A stretch of 64,000 nucleotides of DNA from Larix kaempferi (GCA_027924585.1 BSBM01001929.1:1-64000); one strand, 5' to 3'; shown: positions 9,717 through 21,289, counted from the first letter of the stretch. Numbers and translations: made by a program. Notes: a model not told the origin generated them from the letters alone.

Positions 9717-9858
9717 ATGTTGAGAGTTTTGTCTATCTCCATTCCTGAGAGTTTTTTGCAGGTTATTATCAAAGTTTTGAGTGCAGCAGTTTCTGCACTT
9801 CTGCAGCAGTAGCAGCTGTAGACTTTTTCTATGCTTTTTCAGGTCTTCTACAGCTTCC

Positions 9859-10887
9859 ATGAATTCAGAAGAAATCCCTCCTCTTTCTCCATTCAACTAT
9901 GATGAATGGAAACCAAAAATGATAGCATATTTGAAGAGCCATGATCTCTTTGATTATTGTTTTGAAAGAGAGTTCGAATCCTCTGAAGAAGAGAATGATT
10001 GGTTAAATGAAGGTGAAAGAGCCCTTGCAGCCATGTTGTTGTCTATGTCTCGTTGTATGTTTACCCACTTCATTGATTCTACTGAATCTCCAAAAGAGCT
10101 ATGGGCCCATCTGGATGAAAGATTTGGTAAACAGAATGAAGGGATTGGTCAAATCCATTTCGAGAGCAATCCCATTGTTGCATTCACCCTCCTTGATGAT
10201 CTCATTGATCATGAATCAATATCAAACATATCTCATATTGAAGTTGTCCACAAAGAAGAAGAACTTGCAGATTCTACACTCATGCTCCAAATTTCTTCTA
10301 TTTTGAATTTTGTGCCGGCTCACACTCTAGAAATTGCAGAGGTTCCTAAATCCTTTCTTGCACCAGAGTCTGTTGGTTTGCATCATGATCTCATGAATGT
10401 TTAGGAGGTTAAATCAGCCATTGGAGGTAATGCATTCTCTCTCCTTGATCAATCACCTCTTATTTACTACTGTAAGATCATTATTTCATGCTCTCAGAAG
10501 GTTATTGGAGATGATGGCCATTGCCATTCGCTTGGGATAATTTCTCATGCATTTACTGGTTTAGATCTCACCTCTAATGGTTCAAAGGAGATCTTAAGCA
10601 ACCATTTTTCAAGTCTTGGATCTGATTTGGATTCCAAGCAATCACTGATATTTGATGGTTCTTTTGGGCATAATCTCACCCATTATGGTTCAAAGGAGAA
10701 AACAAAAGACTATCTTCATATTCATGGATTTGATCCTACCTCAACTGATTCACATCACAGGTTCAAGGATCATCCTCATACTTTTGGATTTGTTCTCATC
10801 ACATTTGATCTGAAGAGAAAGTACAAGCACATGCCCTTTGAGAATGAACCACTTCTTCCCAAGAAGAAGATACCTCCAGACATATGA
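9859..10887 (+). pseudogene. D1 Gag-like protein, one internal stop
   Basis: I start at the ATG at 9859 (MNSEEIPPLSPFNYDEWKPK), whose F.YDEWK...I..L pattern is that of copia-type Gag N-termini. In-frame codons upstream belong to the leader. The first part ends at a TAG at 10402-10404. The same frame continues open to TGA at 10885-10887, giving about 342 residues with one stop. The second half (SKEKTKDYLHIHGF, TSTDSHHRFKDHPHTFGF, PFENEPLLPKKK) has repeated His/Phe-rich phrases and no family I recognise. There is no CCHC zinc knuckle. Only one lesion in this frame suggests recent activity. The product would be structural Gag only. Confidence 0.75.
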
Positions 10888-11065
10888 CCAAGCATCACAC
10901 CTGCTTGAGTTTGGAGCATTTATTTTTAGTTTTCCCTACAGTCTATTTTGAGGGGGGGTATTTTTCCCATGAGGTTTTTCCCCATTTCCTTAGTTTCTTG
11001 ACTGTTATTATTATTCATTGTATTGGGTGACCTTTGGTCTCAGTTACCAGGGCCCAGGATGTATT

Positions 11066-11074
11066 AAGGGGGGG
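11066..11074 (+). other. Polypurine tract of D1
   Basis: An AAGGGGGGG run directly precedes the right LTR at 11075. A second G-rich run (GAGGGGGGG) lies about 120 bases upstream, near 10950. Confidence 0.8.
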
Positions 11075-11873
11075 TGTTAGGATATTCCTATACTCCATCC
11101 TAGTCCTACCAGCATTTTCATTATTTTCATTTTCGGTCTTGCATGAATTTATGCATGCATCCCAGTCATTAGTCCCAGTACCTAGCCCTCCATTAAATAG
11201 CCTCGAGAGCTTCTCACTGATCAGTTTTAGCCCTCCTAGTGCTTAGTACGCCCTGCATGCAGTTAACGGAGGGCTAGAACTCGCCCTCTCTCAACCACCA
11301 CTTAGTTGCACTTCAGTTAGTTGAGTTATCTTTAGTTATTTCCTTGATTTGAGGATAGACTGACTCTCAACTGACTGTATCACTCCGATGGACCTCCAGT
11401 GAGACTAGGGTTCCCATTCTGACTCCAGTTAGCTCCTCATGCACCCTCCACTAAGCCTCCTTCATTTAGTTAGTACCTCCATGTGCCAGTTACACCTACC
11501 ACACTCAGTTAGACTCAGTTTGACATCTGGTTGATAGTTACTTGTGCATTGATGACTCCATTGATGAGGATGAGGACCCCTAGTTGGGCTTTGATGACAC
11601 TCTATTGATCTGATGATCACTCTATGAGAGGCTAATTCGAATTGCCACATTGGCATTTGAATCCTCTCCACCATTGTACTATTTATTGTTCATATTTGTG
11701 ATTAATGAATTAGTGTGTGTGAAGTTACTTTGCTTCTATCCGAGTTCTACTGTATTATTATTCTATTGCTCATTTACACTGCATTGACCACTCTTCTTCT
11801 ATCTTTCTGCTTAATCATAATCTTTATTGTGAGGTATACATCAGCTCTTAGATATGCTGTGAGGATTTTCACA
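11075..11873 (+). repeat. D1 right LTR (799 bp)
   Basis: It matches the left LTR over its length with scattered substitutions and small indels, and ends GAGGATTTTCACA. GATCA follows. Confidence 0.95.
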
Positions 11874-12206
11874 GATCATGAGTCCAAGAATCTACATAAT
11901 ATTGCTTTCAATTTAAGCCTTCAACCTTTAAGTGGACCCACAACAAACTTATGCAAACTCCACATTCCAATTTTGTAAGCCAAAGGCCAAAGAGTTTCAG
12001 CATTTTTTAAATCCCTTTGTGATAATATTTCTTCATGACCGACCACAATGGAGAACGAAGAGGAGGACACTACTCCGTATAATTCTATCATTTCTACTTG
12101 AAACTCTGATATCCAAACCATAAATGAGTCTATATCTAAGGGAAGATCAGTGTTGGTTGTGGGGCATTATATCAACTATTTTAGGCACTCCTTTGAGTGA
12201 CATAAT
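11874..12206 (+). pseudogene. Flank of D1: end of the kinase remnant, then unassigned sequence
   Basis: Starting from the second GATCA, the first roughly 50 bases continue the catalytic-loop remnant (SPRIYIILL). The rest, up to the LTR of element B at 12207, is open in short pieces only. It could be more of the kinase C-lobe, but no DFG, APE or other diagnostic motif can be read with confidence, so I leave it unassigned. Confidence 0.4.
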
Positions 12207-13868
12207 TGTTGGCTGTCGATCACCTTCTTCAGGTTTCCAGTGTAGACCCAGGTACTTCGCGGTTCAAGGAACCAACAAAACCCCAATTCACCGGCCCTTT
12301 CGGCAACAGGCTGCGCGTAGCTTGAGGTCTCACCCGAGGCGAAGCTGGAGGGGGGTGGTTGCGGAATCAAGTTTCCACAATCGGGTGATGCGATGGGGGG
12401 GAATCTAATAAGCATTACAATGGATTGTGGGTTGCGTGGATAGATACTATGCGCACCTTTTGTCCTGCGTCAGATACTTCAGTGCACAACTGCGCTCTTG
12501 TACTTGCGCCTTAAGCGCACAACTGCTCTTGCACCACCAATGACTGTGCGGTACAGGTTACCTTTGTGTTAGGACAGTAAGCTATCAAGAGCTACCTCGC
12601 AGCAACCTTCAATGACTCGGCGCATCCATGACACTATGCGTCCTTGCTAGGATATTCAATTCTACTTAACGTCCTTTATTCCTTTACTCCATTCAAGTCT
12701 TATTAGTAAATTGTGGATGGTTTGATAACAAATGTTACTGCGCGCTCCAATGCTGCGCTTAAATTCAGTGTTTACTAACTTTGACCAATAGATAGCTTCA
12801 TACATTCCAATCTACAGGTTCATACATGTTGAATACTTAACAGTCCTCTGCGCATGCATTACTTAACATATTATTCCCATTCACTGCGGCGAATACATAT
12901 AAAAGCAATCACATACAGAAGTTTCCAGCATTAAACACACATATCTAGCAATTAAATAATCATAAAACAAATTGGTCACACAACACAGAATTTAACGTGG
13001 TTAACCCCCCGGATGGAGGCTACGTCCACAAGAATGGTTGTTAATATTTCTCTTCATGGGAAGGGTACAACCGTTCTTAGTATGTGCACTCAGCTGCAGA
13101 CTCTCTTCTCTCTCAGATAGGTCTCTGTGCACTCAGCTGCAGAGCCTTTACAATGGCTGTCTAAGCTTAAGATTCTATAATAATACACACTTAACCAAAA
13201 TGAAGAGTTCATCAACCCAACCAACAACCCTTTTCCATTCAAAATCATGCCTATTTATAGATTATGCACGCAGGCATATCTTTTCAATTCATAAGAAAAA
13301 ACCCTTAGGTCTACAAAACCAGTGTGGCTAGCTACCACCCTAACTGTCGTCATCAACAGCTTACTCCACGTGATCCAGTTGGGTCACTCGTGGCTCACAC
13401 GCTCTTCTGATAGTTGCAGTCCTCCGAGCGGTTACAACTGCATCATGGCCTGTCCCTTTCCACTCCTTCGCCTGCCTGTCACCATCGACGTCATGGCCTA
13501 GCTTCTCAACTACTTGCCGCCACATGTTTGAATAGGTTGCTTTCATCTGCCATCCACCTGTTCCTTACCCAAACTAGGTCATATCCTCGTCTGACCTTTA
13601 CCTATGTTCTGCCCAAAAGTATCCTATGCTCTACTATGCACATCGTCCTGCTGCACGACCGTGCCTTAGTCATTGCAATGCGCGACACGCGCAAAACCCA
13701 AAATTGTTCGTCTCCTGCCGTTGCGCGCAATGCGCTGTCACCAAAACTGCTTTCTCTTCCTGCTGCAGTGCACAATTGTCAAAATTGCCTTTTCTTCCTA
13801 CGGTAGTGTGCTACGCATGATTTTCCATACTTCTATATTTTTCCAACCCACTTGGGCCCCGCCCAACA
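12207..13868 (-). repeat. LTR1: 3' LTR of element B (1662 bp)
   Basis: In plus orientation it begins TGTTGGCTGTCG and ends CCCAACA, a TGTTGG/CCAACA inverted terminus. LTR3 (46641-48302) has exactly the same length and LTR2 matches it up to 28958. By eye the first 140 bases of LTR1 and LTR3 differ at about 12 positions, mostly transitions. Confidence 0.92.
13251..13260 (-). promoter_or_regulatory. TATA box of B LTR1
   Basis: CTATAAATAG on the minus strand is conserved in LTR2 (28588-28597) and LTR3 (47687-47696). It is the likely core promoter of the element. Confidence 0.65.
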
Positions 13869-13880
13869 GGCCCCTAACAC
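13869..13880 (-). other. Polypurine tract of B containing the stop of the extra ORF
   Basis: On the minus strand GTGTTAGGGGCC directly precedes the LTR start TGTTGGG. The TAG within it (13874-13876) is the stop codon of the extra ORF, so protein coding runs to within 8 bases of the LTR. Confidence 0.75.
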
Positions 13881-16842
13881 TCACCTGTGGCTCGTCCCGA
13901 GCCACTTCCACTTGCGAACTCTGGTGGCGCGTCTTTCATCATCTCAAGCTTTTCTGTGAAGCTTTGCAGAGTTTGTTGCAACTCCGCAACTACGTTCTTG
14001 GACTTTTGTTCGAACACTTGAAGCGTCTCTAGAGTAGCCCGCGAGACCTTCTCTCGAGCCACTTGTTCCTGCATAGTGCCTTCTGCTGACTGAATTTCTA
14101 CGAACTTCGCATCAAATTGATGCATTAATTCGAGGCCTTCTTGCTCAATCGGATGCAGAGTGTCTGTTGTGGCAACTTCTTTCTCTCTTAGTATTTCCAG
14201 CTCTTTCTGTAGGTCCTTGACCTCATTGAATATCTGCACTTTCTCTCTTGTCGACACATTCCTCATCTGCATACTTGCAGCATCGACCTGCTGCTGCTTC
14301 TGTTCTACTTCTACCCTTACCTGTTGTAGCGCAGGATCCTTGTTCAACCTGGTTACTGCTATAGTTATCTGCTCAAGTAAGTCTTGGCATTTCATCACTT
14401 CCGACGAAATGCCATCCATGGTTACTTTGATGTCCTCAGTTGGAGCGGGTCACTGATCTGATGGAATGACAGGGTACCGAGACTCCAACTATGTGATTTT
14501 GCCTTTATATGCAGTTTCCATTTCCATTTTCTCAGTAGTAAGGGACTCTACCTTGGCCCCAATTTTCTTTATTGTGTCCTCCATGTCATCTTCTTCCTCG
14601 CATTCCTCTATGTGTGCGCACACAACTGAAATGGTTTCCTTCAGCTTCTAGCCCTTTTCCTTGGCTGTGCTCAATTCTTGCTTGGTGTTATCTGATTCTT
14701 GCCTTAACTGATTGATGTCTTCAGTTAACTGCACACACTTATCATATGAGGCGATGCCTCTCTCATGAATTTCTCCTGCAACTTTGATGTGCAACTCATT
14801 CAGGTCCTCCAGGGGTAAGGCCCCGATGTTCAGGTCGAGGCGCCCAGTCTTTAGTGCCTCCTTAACTGTTTCATTTGGGTAAATCAGGTAGGTAGGTTCA
14901 AGGCTTAAGACGCGCAGTTACATATTTCCAGTAATAGGTGGTCTTCTTTGTGCGCTTGGCTCTTCTGATTTCTCGTTAATACCTGAACTTGATTGCCCCA
15001 ATCCCATATGGGATACCAATGTCTTGACCTGATCCATAGCTTGGACTATGGTCAACTGTAGTTTTTCTTGCTTGGCCTCGTTCTCAGCGTGAGACTCTTC
15101 CCATGCTTCGTGCACTTTTTTTGCAATAGTCTCGCAATCATCGGGATGCAGTTGCGACCCGAACTCGGGTTTTTCAGCCTTTTTTTTTGTGCGTCGGCTC
15201 TGTGTTTGCGAGGGGCCTTCAGTGGCCTTTCTCTTTGTTGCTGATGAAGCGGAATGTTGGCTCTGCACGTCAGCCTTTTTTTCCACAATGGGCGTTCCAG
15301 CTGGTAGTCCGCCCTTCTTTCCCTTCTTTTTTGTTGTTTCTTCTTTGTCTTCCTGATCTGTTCCTGTATCTTCCTCATCAGTGTCTGGTACATTGATCTT
15401 TTCGCAAAGAGGTTATACGTTATGCTCGTAGTCAGAAGCATCGTCGTGTGAAGCGGGAAATTTCCAGTCGGGCTCCAATAATTCCATCATTCCCTCGATC
15501 GCATTCTTGTCCAGTCGGTAAAAGCCTGGATACCATAAATCCTACTCCGCTCTGTCGCCTCTTGGCTGAATGAATGTTTGGTGCCTTTTCGCTTGAAACC
15601 TGATGATGCAGGTGTATTCATTTGCTAGTGGTTTGGAAATGCACGACGTTTCCATAATTGCTTCGCGCAACTGGTGATAGTAAACATAAAACACTTCAGT
15701 CGTTTGCCGCTGCCTAGACGCCTTTGAGCTTGCCCATAGATTGGCAAAGCGCACTCCTCGGCCCTGTCAGCTAAAGTGGTAGCTCCTTGGTAATTATCTG
15801 GCTCTTTCCAGCCTACAAAGGCTATCAACACTAGTAGCCAACTAAAGTGGAATGTTGTTCCATCATCTTGGGTGTCCTAAACATTTGCCAGGAACTCATT
15901 CAATAAGAACTAGCACCAATTGAAAGATTTTCCGCACAATACATTAGCGGCTGCCCTTATTGCGACCGCAAGTACTTCAAGTGGTGTACATTTGCGCAAT
16001 AGCTTTCCTGCAAGCAATCGGGTCGTAAATTTTGTAGCACGGTCATTGATGTCGACCGTTGGGAACCCTCGTCCCTTGTGCACTACGCCGAACTCTTTTA
16101 GTACTTCCGTGCTAATAGCTCTATCTTGCGCTTTCTTTATGAGGAGGTTAGCAAGGTCCTCTCCCCTCTTGTTCAATCCGGTAATATGATGAATCAGGTC
16201 GATACAAATGTCAATGCGTGTGTCCAACCATAGGAATCTTTCATGCATGCAAGTGAGCAGTGTGTGCACAATAGCAGAAAACTCAGCACCCTTGGTAAAG
16301 TAAGGCATTTTCAATAAATTTAACAGGCTTGATGGCTGGATGGCCCTTAGCCATTCTTGATTTTCCAGCCTGTTGGTTCCATTCTGTTCATCCTTGACCT
16401 AATTGATATAGGCATCTGGCCTAAACTGTGGGTAACTTTTTGGTGTTACTAGCGTATTCTCCAGTAGGTCTTGGTCATCCAGCTTGAAGCCTGGTACGCC
16501 ACCCATCATATTCTCCTCAATCTTTACCCTGGTAGAGATATCGGGTAGTGGGATTTCATATTTGAAATTATTTTCTATGTTTATCGATGGGGCATCGAGC
16601 TTCCTTGGGGGAATGTGGTCGGGTACTAGATAAAATGGAAGAGCTGGAACCGAAGGTGTCTGCTATAATGGCACCTCGGAGCCCCCCTTCTCTGAAGCTA
16701 CTGTCTCTTTTCCCTTGCTGCTTCCTGCAGCCTGCTATGCTGAACTTCTAGACGGGCCTAGTTTCGTCGCCGTCATTGCTACTGGAATCCCTGCTTGCTC
16801 AAATAAACTAGAGAGACCTGCTAACTCAACCGAGTCACTCAT
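13874..16842 (-). pseudogene. B1 extra ORF (about 990 codons) between integrase and 3' LTR
   Basis: The start is the ATG at 16842-16840 (MSDSVELAGLSSLFEQAGIP). The middle part (about 15740-16370) reads MPYFTKGAEFSAIVHTLL and DLIHHITGLNKRGEDLANLL. It resembles uncharacterised plant retroelement proteins with an ITGL..GED motif; I do not know their function. Next comes a Lys/Arg/Gln-rich basic segment, then a long coiled coil. The last open part, 13874-14419, is 181 residues and rich in EVEQKQQQVD-type heptads. It ends at TAG inside the polypurine tract. The total of 2969 bases is not a multiple of three, and several stops and indels break it. By position it matches the env-like or additional ORF of Athila/Tat elements. 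I see no membrane span or signal peptide. The homologous part in unit 2 is 34029-35941. Confidence 0.7.
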
Positions 16843-17450
16843 ACAATGCTCTGGTCGCTCGGCTCTCGACTAGTTCAAATAATTCGTAAAAATGGTTAAG
16901 TGGCCGAGCAAGGTCTATTTATAGCTGCTACTGGTCCGCTACGTGGCCTTCCGTAGTGCTCAAGGCCCTTAAAGTCCTCTTGATTTCCAATTCATGCGTA
17001 GATCTTGGTCCTGTCAGCCGATCCTTCTCGTAACGCGAATGTTGTTTCCTTAAAGGCCAAACGGTTTCCTGTCAAGCCAGCTTGTCAAATCCATTGAATT
17101 CGCGTTAATGGCTTAGCCTGCCATTTGGATTTCTATATGAACTGGTCACTTCGATCTTTAATAGGTTCCGAAATGTCCCATTCGTCTTTAAATCGTGAGT
17201 TTCCCTATTGCTGCCAATTCAGTTAACGGCCCACTAACCGTCCGACAGATGTCATGGTAACGATTTCCATGATAATGCGCTGGTGGTCCAATCGGATGCT
17301 TGGTACAGGATGCGCATTGGATGTTATCTTATGCGCGATTGTCGATCCATCTTTCCTGTGCGACGAGTTTCTGGGCTTGCTCTATGCGTCCACTATTTTT
17401 TTTTTTTTGTGCGGGCAACTTCATCAGTGTTGCGCGATACACTTCCCTGA
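16843..17450 (-). other. Spacer between integrase and extra ORF in B1
   Basis: About 600 bases without a usable frame. On the minus strand it holds an A13 run (17396-17408 as T13 on plus), A19 in unit 2. In Athila-like elements this interval can carry a second purine tract or signals for a subgenomic env-like message. A splice acceptor or internal promoter cannot be confirmed by eye. Confidence 0.5.
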
Positions 17451-18455
17451 TCATGTAGGATTCTGCGCAGCCAGACTATCGCGGTAAAGCTTTAGTTTGC
17501 TACCATTTATTAAACTTGGTAATGTATCACCGGCTAATGTAGCTAACTGGACTGATCCACCGTTAGTAACATTTATTACAGTATATGGGCCAAGCCAATG
17601 CATCTTACATTTTCCAGGAGATTTCATGAATTTACTATCATACAGGAGCACTAGATCACCTACCTGAAAGTTCTTGTTCTTGATGTCTCGGTCATGCCAT
17701 GCTTTTTCGCGCTCTTTCTGGACATGTTGGTGGAAACCTGCGACGAAGCGATCTGCCTCTATCCCAACCAAGTGTAGGAGTCTTTCTTCGAGTGCTGCGC
17801 GATCGGCCATGCTTGTAAACGCTGCTATCCTCAAGCTGGCAACAATGTACTCCATTGGAATTATTGCTTCTTGTCCATAGGCCACCCTGAAGGGTGTATG
17901 GCCAGTTAGTTTCTTGCAAGTAGTCCTGTATGCCCATAGTACAAATGGGATGCATAGGTCCCAATCGTCCCGATTGACGTTACATATCTTTGTTAGCGCA
18001 TTCTGCAACACTTTGTTAAATGATTCAACAGTTCCATTCGCCTGTGGATGATAAGGCGTGCTGCGCTGATGATGAACGCTAAACTCTTCGGTTAAAGCCT
18101 CAATGGTCTTAGTTAGAAAATGAGTGCCTTGATCACTCATCAATATCTTCGGGCATCCAAACCTTGTGAGGATATTCTCATATATGAAAGCTGCAGCTGT
18201 AGCTGTGCTACAGTCTCTGACTAGCTTTGATTTCGCCCATCTGGTGAGGTAATTGGTAGCAGTAATGATATACCTCGCACCATTTCTTTTTCCTGGTGGG
18301 TTAATAGGACCCACAAAATCAATGGCCCACTTCTCAAAGGCCTGCAATGTCAGCTGTGGATTTAATGGAATTTCATCTCTGTGTGACGGCTGCCCTGTCC
18401 TCTGACAGACATTGCAATTATGGCAGTGTTCCTTCGAATCCTTATGAATTGTAGG
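17451..18455 (-). pseudogene. B1 integrase
   Basis: The zinc-binding HHCC part starts in the preceding frame ([19 protein letters not shown]) and continues after a stop at about 18455 (CGLW, then stop; unit 2 has Trp-Trp). The HHCC cysteines are in [13 protein letters not shown]. The core keeps all three catalytic acids: [17 protein letters not shown] and [10 protein letters not shown] conserved TDYLTRW reads TNYLTRW here, while unit 2 keeps Asp. The C-terminal part ([20 protein letters not shown]) is the usual Ty3/gypsy DNA-binding tail. The open frame 17451-18347 is 298 residues. Apart from the stop it looks complete. Confidence 0.88.
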
Positions 18456-19172
18456 TCACCATAGCCCGCACAATATCTTTTGCGCGGTAGCTCTTCCTAC
18501 ATAATGGCCTCCTGTGACTCCTGAGTGCGCATCAGCTAGTATAAACGGTTTCTCGTGCTCTAGCACACATCTTCGCAATACTTCATCTGGTCCAAGTTTG
18601 TATAGCTGACCTACAATTATAGTGAAGTCTGTCGCGTGCACTACCAGTTGTTTCTTCTGCTGCGTAGTGAAATATGCGGGTGTGAATCTAGTGGTCAAAA
18701 AATCAATGATGTCCTGGTAGTACTCATCTGCAACTTGTATGGCGAACAACTGCGCATCAGGTAGATTGTCCTCCAAATTCGTAGGCTCTTCTCCTGATTC
18801 GATTCTTGATAGATGATCAGGTCCCAAATTCAATCTGCCTGGCTTAACAACAATCTCAAAATCATACTCCTCAAAGAGTAGTAACCATCTGCATATGCGC
18901 CACCGTAACACTGGCTTATTAACAAGGTATTTCAAGGCAGAGTGGTCAGTGAGCATGGAGAAGTGTGCACCAAGTAGGTAGTGCCTGAACTTCTGCAGCG
19001 CATATACCATTGCGAGTCCTTCTCTTTCAGTAGTAGTATAGTTCTTCTCAGCGGATGATAGCTTTCTACTGGAAAAGGAAATGGGATGATCAATGCCTCC
19101 CTCTCCTGGTTGCACAAGAACAATACCCAATGCTATGCATGATGCATCCACATGGACGTGAAAAGGCTTCTC
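18456..19172 (-). pseudogene. B1 RNase H
   Basis: Motifs in order: HVDASCIALGIVLVQPG (first acid), YTTTEREGLAMVYALQKFRH (Glu), MLTDHSALKYL (Asp) and LGPDHLSR (final Asp). It follows the RT in the same frame after one stop at about 19170, where unit 2 has Trp (a TGG to TAG change). It degrades the RNA of the RNA-DNA hybrid during reverse transcription. The frame then runs into the integrase zinc region. Confidence 0.85.
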
Positions 19173-20270
19173 CTAGTCTGGAAAAACTAGGATTGGCACA
19201 GTGACCATTTTTTCCTTCAATGTGTCGAATCCTTTCTCACAATCCTCATTCCAAATGAATGGTACATCTTTCTTCAGCAGTGTTTCCATAGTTGCGGTTA
19301 TCTGCGCATACCCTTTTATGAACTTCCTATAGTAACCGGTATGTCCCAGTGTAGTGCGCAATTGCTTAACTGAATTGGGAGTAGGCAAGTTTACAATGAC
19401 TGCAATCTTAGCAGGGTCTACCATCAAGCCTTGTTTGCATACAATGTGTACCAACAAGACTCCATAGGGTACATAGAAGACACATTTCTTCAAGCTTAAT
19501 GAAATTTGGTGTTGTCTGCATTTTTCCAGCATCATCCTGAGGTTCACGACATGGTTTTTCAATAGCTCGAAAATGGTCCAATCATCAAAGTAAACCTCTA
19601 GAAACTTATGTATAAAATCCTTAAATGCTGCGACGACCACTCTAGATAATATGGCGGGTGCATTCTTCATGCCAAAGGGCATCACTGTGTATTGGAACGA
19701 CCCCCATTCTGTAGCAAAAGTCGTATTGTGCATATCTGCGCAATCAATCCTAATCTGATGGTAGCCATAAAATCCATCAGTAAAAGAATAGGCCTGATTC
19801 CCTCCAAAATTATCTAGCACTTCATCTGTAAAGGGTGTAGGGAATGGGTCGTGCATTGAAGCATCGTTGAGTTTTCTGAGGTCCACACAAATTCTGATCT
19901 CGCCCTTTGTTTTCTTGTCCTGGATAACCATCGGGCTTATCCATTCATATTCTTCAATTGGATCAATGATTCCTGCATCGAGCATCCTATCGAGTTCTTC
20001 CCTAACTCGTTCTTTATAGCATGGGTTCATTCTGTACGGTCTTTGTTTCACAGGTTTCGCGCTAGACTTAAGAGGAATTTTCATCACTCCTAAGTCTCCC
20101 AAGATACCTTTCATCTCTGTGAACTTGCTCGGGAATAGTTCTTGATATTCCTGTAATATGCTCGCGACCTCTTCAACTGTATCTTCGTTCCAATAATCCC
20201 CAATAGCTGCGAACCTTGGCGCTTCGTTGGTGCCAATGTTCACTTTCCTTGTTTTAACGGCTCCACTCAT
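19173..20270 (-). pseudogene. B1 reverse transcriptase
   Basis: RT motifs are in the expected order: KQRPYRMNP, ISPMVIQDKKTKGEIRICVD, SFTDGFYGYHQIRI (first catalytic Asp), TVMPFGMKNAPAIL, EVYFDDWTIF (catalytic YFDD intact), then the connection GHTGYYRKFIKGYA. The frame is open for 365 residues. In unit 2 the same motif is YFND. Unit 1 therefore keeps a catalytically plausible RT but has lost the fusion to RNase H through a stop. Confidence 0.92.
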
Positions 20271-20499
20271 GTCTGGAATTTCAAGTGGAAGTCCTTCTAC
20301 CTCGTGCGATCCCTATGACTCAGGTATCCGGATGTTGCGCGGGTCCTCCTCATCACTATCTGTTGTGTCCTTGGTTTCTCCATCAATGTGATAAAACTCA
20401 AGAGCATGTTCTCATTTCTCTTCCCAGTCAGGTTGTAGGCACTCAGGTATGTAGTCTGTGTCGAAGAATTGTGCTAGTGTCATGTTTCCTTGTGTACAA

Positions 20500-21160
20500 T
20501 CTGGACTGAATATTTTTTCCTTAATGATTTGCAGTGCATCGTTGATACTTGGATGCTCGTCTTCGAAGCTGAAATCCTACTGGAAGGTCGCAGTGAGGTC
20601 CAACCAGTCCACTGTGCCTCTCCGCAACTTCGGGACTAGGTACCATTTGTTCAGAATTGGTTATTCTAACATGTGAACCAACAGATGCACCCATTCTGTC
20701 TCTGGTCTTTCCTTCCATGCTCCTGAACAGAACCGAATATGCTCTCTTGGATCCGTCTGTCCATTATATTTATCAAAGGATAGGGTAACCTTATCAGCAA
20801 ACCTGATTTGCATCTTAATTCTACACTGATCCCATGTTGTTAGTATCTTCTTATGTGCAGCCCACCATCTGGCAGGTATGCCACACAATTCCATGTCTAG
20901 AGCTGAGACACGATGTTCATCCGGAATTGTTGCAGTATATTCTTTGATAAAAAAATACACATTAGATAAACTATAAAAGGCAGGGATTGGAGTTACCTCT
21001 TTTCCAATCCAGCGGAGTGACTTCGTGATCCGTGTGCATTTTCTGGCAGATACTTCATGTAACCTGCTTTGCCATTTTTCTAGTCCTGCATCTGAATCTG
21101 ATATGCAAGAGCTAATACAACACCAATTGAGTGTGCCATCTGCAGTTGGATTAACATAGT
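20500..21160 (-). pseudogene. B1 internal gag-like domain between protease and RT
   Basis: The frame reads LRWIGKEVTPIPAF and ALDMELCGIPARWWAAHKKI, then DQCRIKMQIRF, DPREHIRFC and ERPETEWVHLLVH. After a stop it reads IPNKWYLVPKLRRGTVDWLD and DEHPSINDALQIIKEKIF. WW..HK with W.QCR..M.IRF, DP..HI..C and EWVH is the pattern of a plant retrotransposon Gag capsid domain. It lies after the protease tail (PYPALLGIDWAM) and before RT, although a separate capsid-like domain is already present at 26153-26965. Unit 2 has the same arrangement, so it predates the duplication. It may be a duplicated or captured Gag module. Confidence 0.7.
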
Positions 21161-21289
21161 TAGCAGTATTGGTTGTCATCTTGTAAATACGGTCCAAGTC
21201 TTGAGCTCTAGATTCCTCTTGAATTGGTTCAACATACTGCTCGCCCTGCGAAGGGTCTAATGGCGGGATGAACCTGATATCATTGCCTT

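Larger units (their letters stand above)
8903..11873 (+). mobile_element. D1: complete gag-only LTR retrotransposon (TR-GAG-like)
   Basis: The element is 2971 bp with LTRs of 802 and 799 bp, an exact TGGTATCAGAGC primer site, a polypurine tract and perfect GATCA target duplications. The 1370-bp interior carries one reading frame of about 342 residues, broken by a single TAG. Its N-terminal part resembles Ty1/copia-type Gag (DUF4219/UBN2 class). No protease, RT, RNase H or integrase is present. This is the layout of TR-GAG non-autonomous elements, which use the enzymes of a related copia element. A solo LTR of the same family lies at 59357-60180. The insertion splits the kinase catalytic-loop remnant. 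Confidence 0.9.

Noticed and set aside
18190-18260. Asp to Asn change in the B1 integrase motif TNYLTRW as a lost catalytic residue
   Set aside because: By alignment to known integrases the catalytic first Asp is the one in WAIDFVGP, which is intact. The Asn affects a conserved but non-catalytic position.
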